Of a stretch of 64,000 bases of DNA, positions 25,519 to 36,937 are shown one piece after another. The notes below the pieces were generated by a model that was not told the origin of the DNA, made no database searches, and saw only the letters and a program-made list of their open reading frames with translations. Origin of the DNA: Kribbella amoyensis (lineage in GTDB: Bacteria; Actinomycetota; Actinomycetes; Propionibacteriales; Kribbellaceae); NCBI RefSeq assembly GCF_007828865.1, contig NZ_VIVK01000001.1, forward strand, positions 1,798,001-1,862,000, read 5' to 3'. Within the stretch, counting starts at the first letter, position 1. Each line of letters starts with the position of its first letter. A program made the position numbers and the translations under genes.

Positions 25519-26291
25519 GTCGTGCCGGCGGCGATCCGACGGTTCAGCATCTCCGCCAACGTCGCCGCCTGGTCCGTCGGGAGCACCCAGTCCTGGCCGG
25601 ACGCCTGCAGGATGACGGCCGGTCCGGCGGTACCGATCGGTGCGTAGGGCAACGAAATCGGGAACTTCAGCCGCTCGGCCCCGCTCAGCTCCACCTCGAA
25701 GACCCCGGTCACCTTGCTCAGCGGATACGTCCGGCCGAGGTCGTCGGAGGTGAGCCCGCTCCGCGCCGCCCGCAGGACCGGCTGCCCCTTGATCGACACG
25801 GTGGACTTCCCCAGCGTCAAGGTGGTCAGCCGCACGCCCCGCAACCGGAAGCCCAGCTCGTACGGCGTGTCCGCGAGCCCTGGCTCCAGCGGGACCAGCA
25901 GCACGCGCTCGGCGTACCGGGCGAGCGCGACGCCGATGACCATGCCGAGCCACATCCCCGGCAGGAAGAGGAACGCGAGCCAGTACACGCCAAGGGCGAC
26001 CGGGAACAGCGTCAGCACCAACCCGGCGATCGCGCCGAACAACGCGCCCACCACGCCCCAGAGCTGCGGCTGGTACCGATGCCGCCTCCGCAGCACGAGC
26101 CCGGCGGCCAGCATCGCCACCGGGATCACCGCGCCCAGCCACGCCGCCGAGCCGGCCGTCGACGCCATCCACAGCACCAGGCCGAGGAACGCCAGCGGCA
26201 GCCCGACGTACACGAGTCCCACGACCAGCTGGACCTGCCGATGCCGGCGCGCCATCTCCGCATTGATCACGCGAAAACCCAAGCACACCAC
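25515..26291 (-). CDS. Membrane protein, four helices plus cytoplasmic beta domain
   Basis: 258 residues from GTG 26291; ATG 26255 is an equally plausible start. Four hydrophobic helices (VGLVYVGLPLAFLGLVLWM; GAVIPVAMLAAGLVL; WGVVGALFGAIAGLVLTLF; GVYWLAFLFLPGMWLGMVI) then a C-terminal soluble domain with PH-like beta strands (LTTLTLGKSTVSIKGQPVL; YPLSKVTGVFEVELSG). No catalytic motif recognised. Divergent from the APH gene 27 bp away, sharing a promoter region. Confidence 0.75.
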   Translation of the reverse strand: MVCLGFRVINAEMARRHRQVQLVVGLVYVGLPLAFLGLVLWMASTAGSAAWLGAVIPVAMLAAGLVLRRRHRYQPQLWGVVGALFGAIAGLVLTLFPVALGVYWLAFLFLPGMWLGMVIGVALARYAERVLLVPLEPGLADTPYELGFRLRGVRLTTLTLGKSTVSIKGQPVLRAARSGLTSDDLGRTYPLSKVTGVFEVELSGAERLKFPISLPYAPIGTAGPAVILQASGQDWVLPTDQAATLAEMLNRRIAAGTT

Positions 26292-26318
26292 GGGCCCGAA
26301 CCCCTACTGTGCTGACCG

Positions 26319-27230
26319 ATGAACTCCTTCGTGATTCCGCCCACGTTGCGGGACAGCTACGGCGGCGACGAGACCACGCGGGCCTGGCTCGAGGCTCTAC
26401 CCGAGCAGGCGACCGAGTACCTGGACCGCTGGGAGCTCACCCTCGACGGGCCGTCCATGCACGGCGCCGGCTCGCTCGTCCTGCCGGTCCGCCAGATCGA
26501 CGGGACCTCCGCGGTCCTCAAACTCCAGCCGTTCAACGAGGAGAACGCCGAGGAGGCGCTCGCCCTGCGGACCTGGAACCCGGACGACGTGGTGCGCGTA
26601 CTCAAGGACGACCGGTCGACGGCCACCCTGCTGATCGAGCGACTCCACCTGCGGACCCTCAGCGACGTCCCGGACCACGAGGAGGCGACCCGGATCCTGG
26701 CCGAGTTGCTCGCCCGGCTGACCGCGGTACCGGCTCCGGCCGTCGTCCGCCGACTCGGGGACGTCGCGGCCGAGATGCTCGCGGACGCACCCACGCTGAT
26801 CCCGAAGCTGGCGGATCCGGTCGATCGCGAGCTCGCCCACCGATGCGCGGCCGCGCTGGCCGAGGTGGCGACCGAACCGGGTGATCGGCTGCTGCACTGG
26901 GACCTGCACTACGACAACGTGCTCGCCGCCGACCGGGCGCCGTGGCTGGTGATCGACCCGAAGCCGTTGGCCGGGGACCCGGGGTTCGAGGTGTTCGCGG
27001 CGCTGAAGAACCGGTGGGACGACCTGGTCGCGAGCGGCGACCTGCCGCGGGCGATCCGGCGGCGGTTCGACCTGATGACCGAGATCGTCGGGCTGGAACG
27101 GGACCGCACGATCAGCTGGACGCTCGGCCGGATCCTGCAGAACGTTCTCTGGGACGTCGAAGCCGGCGAGACGAGGATCGAGCCGGTCCAGGTGGAGATC
27201 GCGGGGGCCTTGCTCGAACCGGCCGCCTGA
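26319..27230 (+). CDS. APH(6)-like aminoglycoside/hydroxyurea phosphotransferase
   Basis: 303 residues. Kinase fold: AVLKLQPFNEENAEEALAL (ATP-binding Lys and following Glu), catalytic loop LLHWDLHYDNVLA (H-x-D-x5-N) and APWLVIDPKPLAGDPGFEV (metal-binding D-P). These are the hallmarks of the APH_6_hur family, which phosphorylates streptomycin (APH(6)) or hydroxyurea. The native substrate is uncertain. Confidence 0.88.
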   Translation: MNSFVIPPTLRDSYGGDETTRAWLEALPEQATEYLDRWELTLDGPSMHGAGSLVLPVRQIDGTSAVLKLQPFNEENAEEALALRTWNPDDVVRVLKDDRSTATLLIERLHLRTLSDVPDHEEATRILAELLARLTAVPAPAVVRRLGDVAAEMLADAPTLIPKLADPVDRELAHRCAAALAEVATEPGDRLLHWDLHYDNVLAADRAPWLVIDPKPLAGDPGFEVFAALKNRWDDLVASGDLPRAIRRRFDLMTEIVGLERDRTISWTLGRILQNVLWDVEAGETRIEPVQVEIAGALLEPAA

Positions 27231-27268
27231 TTACATGATTACCTCGCGGGCTTCAGGAGGGGATCAAG

Positions 27269-27727
27269 GTGAGCACACCGACCGTGTACGAGTGGGCCGG
27301 CGGGGCGCAGGCGTTCCGGCGGCTGACCGAGGAGTTCTACGACCGGGTCCTCGAGGATCCGCTGCTCGCGCCCGTGTTCGCGCACATGAGCCCGCAGCAC
27401 CGTGAGCACGTGACGATCTGGCTCGGTGAGGTGTTCGGCGGCCCGAAGCGGTACACCGAAGAGCTCGGCGGGTACCCGGCGATGCTCTCCCACCACCTGA
27501 ACCTCGGCCTCACCGAGGAGCAGCGCGCTCGCTGGGCCGCCCTGATCGCGGCCAGCGCCGACCCGGCCGGGCTGCCCGACGATCCCGAGTTCCGGTCCGC
27601 CTTCGTCGCGTACGTCGAGTGGGGGACCCGGATCGCGCTGGCGAACTCGCAGCCCGGGGTGACCCCGCCGCCGGAGGCACCGGTACCGCGCTGGGGCTGG
27701 GGCGAGGCGCCGCCGTACCAGCCCTGA
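27269..27727 (+). CDS. glbO: Group II truncated haemoglobin (GlbO-like)
   Basis: 152 residues from GTG 27269. 2/2 globin features: [67 protein letters not shown] with the proximal His, and a distal aromatic set (Trp/Tyr). A Pro-rich tail ([18 protein letters not shown]) follows. Likely O2/NO chemistry in the cytoplasm. Confidence 0.9.
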   Translation: MSTPTVYEWAGGAQAFRRLTEEFYDRVLEDPLLAPVFAHMSPQHREHVTIWLGEVFGGPKRYTEELGGYPAMLSHHLNLGLTEEQRARWAALIAASADPAGLPDDPEFRSAFVAYVEWGTRIALANSQPGVTPPPEAPVPRWGWGEAPPYQP

Positions 27728-27821
27728 CCCGGGACTGGTTGACTCCGAAGACACCCGGGGGCCGACCGGGGAACCATGGTTTCGGTACAGTCGCGGTTCA
27801 CGACGACCCCGGGACGCGAGG

Positions 27822-29032
<1,211 letters not shown>

Positions 29033-29033
<1 letters not shown>

Positions 29034-30988
29034 TGGCGGCGATCACCGGGTCCGTCGAGCTCGAGGTCCGGCGGCCGCGGCGTGCGGTCCTCGTCGGGAT
29101 CCTGCTGGTCGGCTGGCTCGCCGCGTTCTTCCTGCTCCGCGGGATCGACACCCTCGTCCTCGGCGGCCAGGAGACCACCCGGCTGCACCGTTGGCTGACC
29201 GAACAGGCCGACGTCCTCGGCTCCGGGAACGTCGTCTTCGACACGATCCGGGTCGCCGTCGGCCAGTTCGTGGTGCTGCTGCAGGACGTGATCGCCCAGC
29301 CGTCGTACGGGCGGCCCGTGCCGGTGATCGGCTGGCTCGGCGTGGTCGCGGTCTCGGCGTATCTGGCATGGGCGTTCGGCAACTGGAAGGTCGCGGTACT
29401 GACCGCCGCGGGGCTCACGTTCGTCGGCCTGCAGGGGCTGTGGCAGCAGAGTATGGACACGCTCGCCCTGACCCTCGCCGCGGTGCTGCTCGCGCTGCTG
29501 GTCGGGATCCCGCTCGGGATCTGGGCCGGGTTGTCGCACCGGATGTTCCGGGTCACCAAGCTCGTGCTCGACCTGATGCAGACGCTGCCGACCTTCGTAT
29601 ACCTCGCGCCGCTGACGCTGTTCTTCGCGATCGGCCCGGCCGCGGCGACGATCGCGACCGTGATCTACGCGGCGCCGCCCGTCGTCCGGCTGACCGCGCA
29701 CGCGCTGCGCTCGGTGCCGACCGAGAGCGTCGAGGCGGCCCGGTCGCTCGGCTCCACCCGCGGCCAGACCCTGACGAAGGTGCAGCTGCCGCTGTCCCGC
29801 AGCACGGTCGTGGTCGGGATCAACCAGACGATCATGGCCGCGTTGTCGATGGTCACGGTGGCCGCGCTGATCGACGCGCCCGGTCTCGGCCAGACGGTGC
29901 TGAAGGCGCTGCAGACGCTCGACGTCGGGGTCGCGTTCAACGCGGGACTCGCGATCGTCGTGCTCGCGATCGTGCTCGACCGGGTGACCACCGCCGCGGG
30001 CGACCGGCCCTGGCGAACCGCGAGCATCCGGCGCAAGGCCCTGCTCGGCGCGGGCGCGGCCGGCGTACTGGTGGCGATCTGGTTCTCCCGGACGTACGTG
30101 TGGGCGGCCGAGTTCCCGGCCACGGCGGACGTCGGCTCCCGGATCGCGGTCGTCGCGACCGACGTGACCACCTGGGTCCAGGACGTCTTCGGCGGCTTCA
30201 CCTACGGCGTCCGCGACGCGGTCACCACCGGCGTACTCAATCCGCTCCAGACACTGCTCACCGATTCGCCGTGGTGGCTCGTGTCGGTCGTGGTCGTGCT
30301 GCTCGCGTTGGTGCTCGGCGGTTGGCGGGCCGCGGTTCCGGCGGCGGCGTGCCTCGGCCTGCTGGTCGGGACCGGGGTCTGGCACGACGCGATGGTGACG
30401 CTCGCGTCGACGCTGCTGGCGACCGTGGTTGTGGTTGCCGTGGGCCTCGTTCTCGGTGTGTGGGCGGGGCGGAACCAGCGGATCGACAGCTGGATCCGGC
30501 CGGTCCTGGACGCGGGACAGACGATGCCGCCGTTCGTGTACCTGGTGCCGTTCCTCGCGTTGTTCGGCACCAGCCGGTTCACCGCGATCGCGGCGGCCGT
30601 CGTGTTCGCGGTCCCGGTGACCACCAAGATCGTGGCCGACGGGATCCGCGCGGTCCCGGTCGCGACGGTCGAGGCGGCGAACTCGGTCGGCTCCAGCAGC
30701 TGGCAGGTGATCAGCAAGGTCCAGCTGCCGGTGGCCCGCCGGGCGATCACGCTGGCGGTCAACCAGGGCCTCATCTACGTGCTGTCGATGGTCGTCGTCG
30801 GCGGCCTGGTCGGCGCCGGCGCCCTCGGGTACGACGTGGCCGCCGGCTTCGCGCAGAGCGAGCTGTACGGCAAGGGACTCGCGGCCGGCCTGGCCATCGT
30901 CCTGCTCGGCGTCATGCTCGACCGCATCACGCAGGCCGCAGCCCGGCCGCGGAAGTTCAGAGGAACAGTCGGAGGAGACAAGTGGTGA
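29033..30988 (+). CDS. Glycine betaine/proline ABC permease, two ProW domains fused
   Basis: 651 residues containing two complete binding-protein-dependent permease modules. Each has about five helices and a cytoplasmic EAA loop: TESVEAARSLGSTRGQ about mid-protein-1 and VATVEAANSVGSSSWQ about mid-protein-2. Most ProW/OpuAB permeases have one module; a fused pair would act as a built-in dimer. Overlaps the binding-protein gene by GTGA. Confidence 0.9.
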
Positions 30989-31947
30989 CCAAGAAGCTCC
31001 GCTCCGTCGGGGTACTGACGGCGCTGGCACTCAGCCTGGCCGCGTGTGGTGGTGCGAAGGTCGGCGACGCCGAGCAGCCCGAGGCCGGTGGTGGCAAGGA
31101 GTGCGGCAGCTTCAACCTCGCCGTCAGCCCGTGGGTCGGCTACGAGGCGAACGCCGCCGTCGTCGCGTACGTGGCGACCAAGGAACTCGGCTGCAAGGTG
31201 GTGAAGAAGAATCTCAAGGAGGAGATCTCCTGGCAGGGCTTCGGCACCGGTGAGGTCGACGCGGTGCTGGAGAACTGGGGCCACGAGGACCTGAAGAAGA
31301 AGTACGTCGACGAGCAGAAGGTCGCCGTCGTCGTCGGGCCGTCCGGCAACAAGGGCGTGATCGGCTGGTACCTGCCGCCGTGGCTGGCCGCCGAGCGCCC
31401 GGAACTGAAGGACTGGAAGAACCTGAACAAGTTCGCCGCGCTGTTCAAGACCACCGAGTCCGGCGGCAAGGGCCAGCTGCTCGACGGCGACCCGTCCTTC
31501 GTCACCAACGACGAGGCGCTGGTGAAGAACCTCAAGCTGGACTACAAGGTCGTCTACGCCGGCAGCGAGACCGCGCTGATCCAGGCGTTCCGGGACGCGG
31601 AGAAGAACAAGAAGCCGGTGATCGGCTACTTCTACGAGCCGCAGTGGTTCTTCAACGAGCTCAAGCTGGTCAAGGTCGACCTGCCCGCGTACACCAAGGG
31701 CTGCGACGCGGACCCGGCGAAGGTGGCCTGCGACTACCCGGCGTACGACCTGGACAAGATCGTCGCGAAGAAGTTCGCCGACTCCGGCAGCCCGGCGTAC
31801 GAGCTGGTGAAGAACTTCAGCTGGACCAACGACGACCAGAACCAGGTGGCGAAGTACATCGCCGAGGACAAGCTGAGCCCGGACGCCGCGGCCGAGAAGT
31901 GGGTCAACGACAACCGGGCGAAGGTCGACGCCTGGCTCGGGAAATAA
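30985..31947 (+). CDS. Glycine betaine/proline ABC substrate-binding lipoprotein (OpuAC/ProX-like)
   Basis: 320 residues from GTG 30985 (GGAGGAG 7 nt upstream; overlaps the permease stop by GTGA). Lipobox LSLAACGG, then a periplasmic-binding fold with SPWVGYEANAAVVAYVATKEL, VDAVLENWGHEDL and WYLPPWLAAE, typical of OpuAC. Aromatic residues (WYLPPW; YFYEPQWFF) suit quaternary-amine binding. Its last 44 nt overlap the convergent BTAD regulator. Confidence 0.93.
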   Translation: MTKKLRSVGVLTALALSLAACGGAKVGDAEQPEAGGGKECGSFNLAVSPWVGYEANAAVVAYVATKELGCKVVKKNLKEEISWQGFGTGEVDAVLENWGHEDLKKKYVDEQKVAVVVGPSGNKGVIGWYLPPWLAAERPELKDWKNLNKFAALFKTTESGGKGQLLDGDPSFVTNDEALVKNLKLDYKVVYAGSETALIQAFRDAEKNKKPVIGYFYEPQWFFNELKLVKVDLPAYTKGCDADPAKVACDYPAYDLDKIVAKKFADSGSPAYELVKNFSWTNDDQNQVAKYIAEDKLSPDAAAEKWVNDNRAKVDAWLGK

Positions 31948-34909
31948 CCCCGGCGATCCGATCGACGTCGAACCGCTCCGCGGGCGGCAACGGGAGACCG
32001 ACCGCCCGCCGGAGCGCTTCCGCCTCGGCCAACAGAGCCTCGGCCTCGGCCAGCAGGGTTTCGGCCTCGGTGAACACCGCGGCTGAGGCGTCGTCCGGTC
32101 GGGACAGGGCCGCGGCCGCCTTCGCCCCGGCCAGGCCCTCCAGGGCGAGCGCGATCGCGCGTTCGTCGCCGAGCTCCCGCGCCGCCTGGTGGCCGCGTTC
32201 GTGGAGCTCGGCCGCCCGTTCGTGGTCGCCGCGTTGTTCGGCGATGAAGCCGAGCTGGGCCGTGACGAAGGCGACTCCCGCGATCCCGCCGACCTGGGTC
32301 AGCCAGGTCAGCCACTTCCCCAGCCGTTCCTCGGCCTCGTCCAGCCGGCCCTGGCGTCGTGCGGCCAGCCCGAGCCCGACCTCGGCGTACTCCTCGGCGG
32401 ACTTGTTCGAGTGCTCGATCGCGATCCGCCGAGCCGCCTCGTGCAACTCGTCGGCGCGCGCGTAGTCCCCGGTGAGCAACGCGATCCGGCCGAGACCCGA
32501 GGTACGGAACGAGACCTCGGTCCACAGTCCCAGCGACTCCGCCAAGCGCAGCGACTCCTGCAGGTACCCGGTGGCCTTCGGGTAGTCGCCGGTGATCTCG
32601 GCCGCGACGATCAACGCGTACCCGGCCTGCAGGCGTCCCCAGCCGTCACCGATCTCGCCGAACAGTCGCAGGCTCTCCTCACCGTCCCGCCGCATCGCCG
32701 GGAGATCCGCGTGCGTGATCGCGAGCTGGGCCCGGGTACTCAACGTTGCCGCGAGCCCCCACTTGTCGCCCGCCCGGGTGAACGTCGCGATCGCCTGGTC
32801 GATCCGCCGCATCAGCAGCTCCGGATCGCCGTACGCCCATTGCGTCGCGGTGAGGAACCACAGTGCTCGTGCCTGGCCGATCGGCTCGTCGAACTCGTCG
32901 TACGAGCTGAGCGCGCTCTCGCTGGCCTCGGTGAGGTTGCTGCCGTCGGCGGCCGTGGCGGTGAAGCCGACCTGCCAGACCATCGCGGCGGCCCGGGCTG
33001 GGCTGGGATCCGGGTTCCGCTCCAACGCGGTCGCGAGGGCGCGGCGGCCCTCGCCGAGACGGCCGCGGAGGTACCAGTACCAGGCGGCCGCGTTCACCAG
33101 GCGGAGGGCTTGCTGTGGTGAGGCGTACTGCAGGGCGAGGCGGAGGTTGGCGCTCTCCTGGTCGAGGCGTTCGAGCCAGGTGCACTGGTTGTCGCCGCGA
33201 AGTTGGGGCTCGGCGCGTTCGGCGAGGGCCGCGTAGTACGCCGCGTGCCTGGTCCTGGTCCGGGCGGTCTCACCGGCTTCGGCGAGACGCTCCTGGCCGT
33301 ACGCGACGACGGACTCGAGCAGGCGGTACCGGTCGCCGGTGGGGACCACGAGCGACCTGTCGACAAGTCGCCCTACCAACTCGGCCGGCTGGTCCCCGAC
33401 CTCCGCGGCCGCCTCGAGGGTGAAGCCGTCGGCGTGGACCGCGAGCCGGCGCAACATCGTCCGCTCGTCCGCACCGAGCAACTCCCAGCTCCAGTCGAGC
33501 GTCGCCCGCAGGGTCCGCTGCCGCTCCGGTACGCCCCGACCGCCGGCGAGCAGGCGGAACCGGTCGTCGAGCCCGGCGGCGAGATTCGCCAGCCCGAGTC
33601 CGCGGACCCGGGTCGCGGCCAGCTCGAGCGCGAGCGGGATCCCGTCGAGCTGCCGGCAGATCGCGGTGACCGCCTCGGCGTCGTCCACGACCCCGGCGGC
33701 CGCGATCGCGCGAGCGGTGAACAACTCGGCCGCCGAGTCGTCGTCGAGTGGGACAACCTCGAACAGCCGCTCGCCCACGAGCCCGAGCGCCTCCCGGCTC
33801 GTGGCCAGCACCCGCATCTCCGGGACCTCGGCCAGCAGTTGGCGTACGGTGTCGGCCGCCGCATCGAGCAGGTGCTCACAGTTGTCGAGGACAACCAAAC
33901 CGGGTCGCGATCGCAACGCCTGCCCGACCCGGGCCGGCAGGTCCGAGCTGTCGTCCCGTACCCCGACCACCGCAGCGACAGCGCCCACCACGTCAGCCGC
34001 CCCGACACCGGCCAGCTCGACCCAGTACGCCGTCGCCTTGGTCGCTAGCTCGACCGCGAGCCGCGTCTTGCCAACGCCGCCCGGACCGATCAGGGTCACC
34101 AGCCGGTTGGTCTTGAGGAATTGGGCGGCGTCCTTCATTGCCTGGTCGCGACCGATGAGGTGATCCAGGGGCATCGGCACGGTCGAACGCGGCTGAGCCG
34201 ACAAACCGGGATCGTGCCGGAGGATCGCCTCGTGGATCGCGGCCAGCTCCGGACCGGGATCCGCGCCGAGCTCGTCCGCGAGGAGCTCGCGCAGCTCGGC
34301 GAAGGCCCGCAGCGCCTCGTCCTGGCGACCGGCCCGATAGAGCGCGCGCAGCTGGATCCCGCGAAGGCGCTCGCGCAACGGATGGTCCGAGACCAGCGCG
34401 ACCACCTCGCCGAGGACCTCGTCCCCTTGGGTCTGACGGAGCTCCAGGTGATCCTCGAGCGTCGTCAGCCGCAGCTCCTCCAGCCGATCCCGGGCCGTCC
34501 TCGCGAACTCGGCGTCCACCACATCGGCGTACGCGGGTCCCCGCCACAGCCCGAGGGCGGCCGCGAGCTCGCCGTTTCCGCGGAGCCGCTCGAATTCGTT
34601 GCTGTCGACAACGTCCTCCGGGACGTCCAGCGTGTACCCACCGGCGCCGTGACGGACCAGCGACCGCGCACCCGGCTCGGCCCGCTCGAACGCGGTCCGC
34701 AACTGCGAGACCCGCGCCTGCAACGTCCCGATCGCGTTGCGGGGCGGCTTGGCGCCCCAGAGGTCGTCGATCAGCCGGTCCGCGGGCACCGGCCGCCCGC
34801 GGTGTACGAGCAGGTCGAGCAGCAACGTGCGGACCTTGGTGTCGGGCACGACGACGGGCTCGCCGGCGTCGGTCCGCACGACGAGCGGCCCGAGCACCTC
34901 GAAGTACAC
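31904..34909 (-). CDS. AfsR/SARP-type regulator: winged helix, BTAD, NB-ARC, TPR
   Basis: 1001 residues from ATG 34909. N-terminal OmpR-like winged helix (about 1-90, FEVLGPLVVRT; ALQARVSQLRTAF), BTAD domain (95-240, AALGLWRGPAYADV), an NB-ARC ATPase with GPGGVGKTRLAVELA (P-loop about 280), VVLDNCEH (Walker B) and LATSREAL, then a long TPR array to the C-terminus. Such proteins activate adjacent or secondary-metabolite genes. Divergent from the imine-reductase-like gene (68 bp between starts), its probable target; convergent overlap with the betaine system. Confidence 0.92.
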   Translation of the reverse strand: MYFEVLGPLVVRTDAGEPVVVPDTKVRTLLLDLLVHRGRPVPADRLIDDLWGAKPPRNAIGTLQARVSQLRTAFERAEPGARSLVRHGAGGYTLDVPEDVVDSNEFERLRGNGELAAALGLWRGPAYADVVDAEFARTARDRLEELRLTTLEDHLELRQTQGDEVLGEVVALVSDHPLRERLRGIQLRALYRAGRQDEALRAFAELRELLADELGADPGPELAAIHEAILRHDPGLSAQPRSTVPMPLDHLIGRDQAMKDAAQFLKTNRLVTLIGPGGVGKTRLAVELATKATAYWVELAGVGAADVVGAVAAVVGVRDDSSDLPARVGQALRSRPGLVVLDNCEHLLDAAADTVRQLLAEVPEMRVLATSREALGLVGERLFEVVPLDDDSAAELFTARAIAAAGVVDDAEAVTAICRQLDGIPLALELAATRVRGLGLANLAAGLDDRFRLLAGGRGVPERQRTLRATLDWSWELLGADERTMLRRLAVHADGFTLEAAAEVGDQPAELVGRLVDRSLVVPTGDRYRLLESVVAYGQERLAEAGETARTRTRHAAYYAALAERAEPQLRGDNQCTWLERLDQESANLRLALQYASPQQALRLVNAAAWYWYLRGRLGEGRRALATALERNPDPSPARAAAMVWQVGFTATAADGSNLTEASESALSSYDEFDEPIGQARALWFLTATQWAYGDPELLMRRIDQAIATFTRAGDKWGLAATLSTRAQLAITHADLPAMRRDGEESLRLFGEIGDGWGRLQAGYALIVAAEITGDYPKATGYLQESLRLAESLGLWTEVSFRTSGLGRIALLTGDYARADELHEAARRIAIEHSNKSAEEYAEVGLGLAARRQGRLDEAEERLGKWLTWLTQVGGIAGVAFVTAQLGFIAEQRGDHERAAELHERGHQAARELGDERAIALALEGLAGAKAAAALSRPDDASAAVFTEAETLLAEAEALLAEAEALRRAVGLPLPPAERFDVDRIAGVISRARRRPSPGCR

Positions 34910-34977
34910 GCCGCAACAGTAGCCAGCCCGAACGACACCCGTAGGGAATCCGTAGCGCGCTCGCCGAGCATCGAGCC

Positions 34978-35862
34978 ATGAGTACCCGAGAAGCAGTCAC
35001 CGTCATCGGCCTCGGCGCCATGGGCTCGACCATGGCGGAGGTCCTGCTCGCCGCCGGCCACCCCACCACCGTCTGGAACCGCACTCCCGGTCGCGCCGAC
35101 CGCCTGGTCACGGCCGGCGCCGTCGAAGCACCCACCGCGGCCGAGGCGGTCGCGGCGTCCAGCCTGATCGTGATCAGCCAGGTCGACTACAACGCCATGT
35201 TCGACTCCGTCGCCGACGCGGACCTGACCGGCAAGGTCCTCGTCAACCTCAGCTCCGACAGCCCTGAACGTCTCCGCGCGGCCAGCACCTGGGCCACGGA
35301 CCACGGCGCCACCCTCGTCACCGGCGGCATCATGGTCCCGCCGCCCGGTATCGGCCAGCCCACCGCGTACTCGTTCTACAGCGGACCGCGGGACTCGCTC
35401 GACCGGCACAGCGCCACGCTGGAGGTGCTCGGCCGGGTCGAGTACGTCGGGTCTGACCCGGGCCTGGCGATGCTCTTCTACCAGGCCATGCTGAACATCT
35501 TCTGGACGACACTCACCAGCTACTTCTACTCCGCCGCGCTGATCGGTACAGCGGGCGTCGACCTCGGCAGCCTCCGCGGGTACGTCGCGACGATGCTGAC
35601 CGAGGTCACCGAGGACGGCCCGATGGGTTTCCTCAACCTGATCACCACCGAGCTCGAGCGCGGCGAGTACCCGGGCGAGCAGAACAACCTGCACATGCAG
35701 GCCGTCGGCGCCGAGCACCTGGCCGACACGTTCGCGCAGAACGGTCTGGACACGACGATGCCGGGTGCGCTGGCCGCGCTCTTCGCCCGAGCGGACGCCG
35801 AAGGACACGGCCGGCAGGGCCTGACCTCGGTGGTGGAGTCGATCCGGAAGCCGGTCGCCTAG
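34978..35862 (+). CDS. NAD(P)-dependent oxidoreductase, imine-reductase/beta-hydroxyacid-dehydrogenase-like
   Basis: 294 residues. Rossmann motif VTVIGLGAMGSTMAEVLL, WNRTPGRADRLV (NADP-type Arg/Thr), TGGIMVPPPGIGQ and the C-terminal helical domain NIFWTTLTSYFYSAALIGTAGVDL. The all-helical C-terminal domain and its Asp/Tyr pattern resemble imine reductases more than classical 3-hydroxyisobutyrate dehydrogenases. Divergent from the AfsR-type regulator. Confidence 0.82.
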   Translation: MSTREAVTVIGLGAMGSTMAEVLLAAGHPTTVWNRTPGRADRLVTAGAVEAPTAAEAVAASSLIVISQVDYNAMFDSVADADLTGKVLVNLSSDSPERLRAASTWATDHGATLVTGGIMVPPPGIGQPTAYSFYSGPRDSLDRHSATLEVLGRVEYVGSDPGLAMLFYQAMLNIFWTTLTSYFYSAALIGTAGVDLGSLRGYVATMLTEVTEDGPMGFLNLITTELERGEYPGEQNNLHMQAVGAEHLADTFAQNGLDTTMPGALAALFARADAEGHGRQGLTSVVESIRKPVA

Positions 35863-35963
35863 ACCCGAGGACGGTGTTCGAGGCCCCCGGCAACTATCAC
35901 GGGGGCCACGGGCAACGCCGACGACACGCCGGAAATCGGCCGAAACCCGGTAGCGTCGGTCCC

Positions 35964-36560
35964 ATGATCATCGTGACAGCTGCACTGAAGGGCGGGGTCG
36001 GCAAGACAACCACGTCGGTGTACCTCGCCGCGCTGGCATCTTCCAACCGCCGCACAGCCACCCTCATCGACGCTGATCCGCAGGGCAGCGCGGCGGACTG
36101 GATCGAGGCGTCCGACGACGACAACCTGGACCGGATCGAGATCGCCGAGGCACCGACCGAGCGGCTGCTCACCAAAGCCCTGGACAAGGTCCCACCCGAG
36201 GGCATCGGCGTCGTCGACATGCCGCCGTCGCACGAAAGGCTGCTGAACAAGGCCCTGGAACGCGCCCGCATCGTGCTGATCCCGACCAGGGTCGGCGGCG
36301 TCGAAACCCCGCGAGTCAAAGCAGTCCTCGACCTGGTCCCGGACGAAACCCCAGTCGGCCTGGTCATCTGCTCGGCCCGCACCTACACCAGGGCGTACCA
36401 GGAAACCATGCAGCAGTACGCCTCCGAGAACATCCCGGTCTGGGGCACCATCCCCGAAAGAGTAAGCATCACCGCCGGCCCAGCAGGCCCCCTCGCCCCA
36501 GACGGCCTGGACTCCTACAAAAAAGTCTGGCGAAAAGTCCTGGCCGCAGCCCGAAGCTGA
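35964..36560 (+). CDS. ParA-family ATPase
   Basis: 198 residues from ATG 35964. Deviant Walker A LKGGVGKTTTSVYLA near the start, TLIDADPQGSAADW and VVDMPPSHERLL (Walker A-prime and B). No ParB gene or parS-like array is apparent next to it, so this is probably an orphan ParA-type partitioning/positioning ATPase. The 379 bp after it hold REP-like palindromes rather than genes. Confidence 0.88.
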   Translation: MIIVTAALKGGVGKTTTSVYLAALASSNRRTATLIDADPQGSAADWIEASDDDNLDRIEIAEAPTERLLTKALDKVPPEGIGVVDMPPSHERLLNKALERARIVLIPTRVGGVETPRVKAVLDLVPDETPVGLVICSARTYTRAYQETMQQYASENIPVWGTIPERVSITAGPAGPLAPDGLDSYKKVWRKVLAAARS

Positions 36561-36639
36561 GGGTCGGATTCAGGAATAACCAAGGACTGGATTTCGCGGC
36601 TGGTCCTCGATGTCGGCGGCAACAAGGTTCGCAGTCTCG

Positions 36640-36685
36640 GGCTGGGCACGCGAGCTAGCTCGCAGCAGTTGTCGGGGCAGCAGGC
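36640..36685 (-). repeat. REP-like palindrome, minus orientation
   Basis: Perfect palindrome GCGAGCTAGCTCGC (36650-36663) preceded by GGGCAC and followed by AGCAGTTGTCG. On the reverse strand it reads CAACTGCTGCGAGCT-AGCTCGCGTGCCC, matching the unit split by the IS110 element and the copies near 49.4 kb. Confidence 0.75.
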
Positions 36686-36696
36686 CAAGCGGAGGC

Positions 36697-36724
36697 GCGC
36701 GGGTGGTCGATCAACCACCCGCGC
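36697..36724. repeat. Strong hairpin between REP-like units
   Basis: Perfect 11-bp stem GCGCGGGTGGT (36697-36707) / ACCACCCGCGC (36714-36724), loop CGATCA. It may end the parA transcript or form part of a composite REP cluster. Confidence 0.65.
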
Positions 36725-36735
36725 ACCGCCAACCT

Positions 36736-36764
36736 AATAGCTGCGAGCTCACTCGCGCGCCCGA
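36736..36764 (+). repeat. REP-like palindrome, plus orientation
   Basis: AGCTGCGAG-CTCA-CTCGCGCGCCCG: arms GCGAG and CTCGC around CTCA (36743-36756), with the same left (GCTGCGAG) and GC-rich right flank as the other units. Confidence 0.65.
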
Positions 36765-36937
36765 CCACAAGCGAGAAGCAGTCGTACGCCCAGCTGACCC
36801 CCAGGTTGTTTGATGAATGACGTGTTACAGCCCGCCACCCATCACACAACCCGCCACCCAGGCCTGTGGTGTCTCGCATCCGCCCGCCACGTTCGGGCGC
36901 GCTAAACCTCAACGCTTGCCTAAACAACTGCTGCGAG
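36765..36937 (+). other. Non-coding gap and left half of the REP unit split by IS110
   Basis: No gene is apparent. ACTGCTGCGAG at the right end is the left arm of a REP-like unit that continues with TGCTCGCGTCCCC after the IS110 element (38467 onward). An upstream CCTCAACG block is shared with the repeats near 49.4 kb. Confidence 0.6.
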
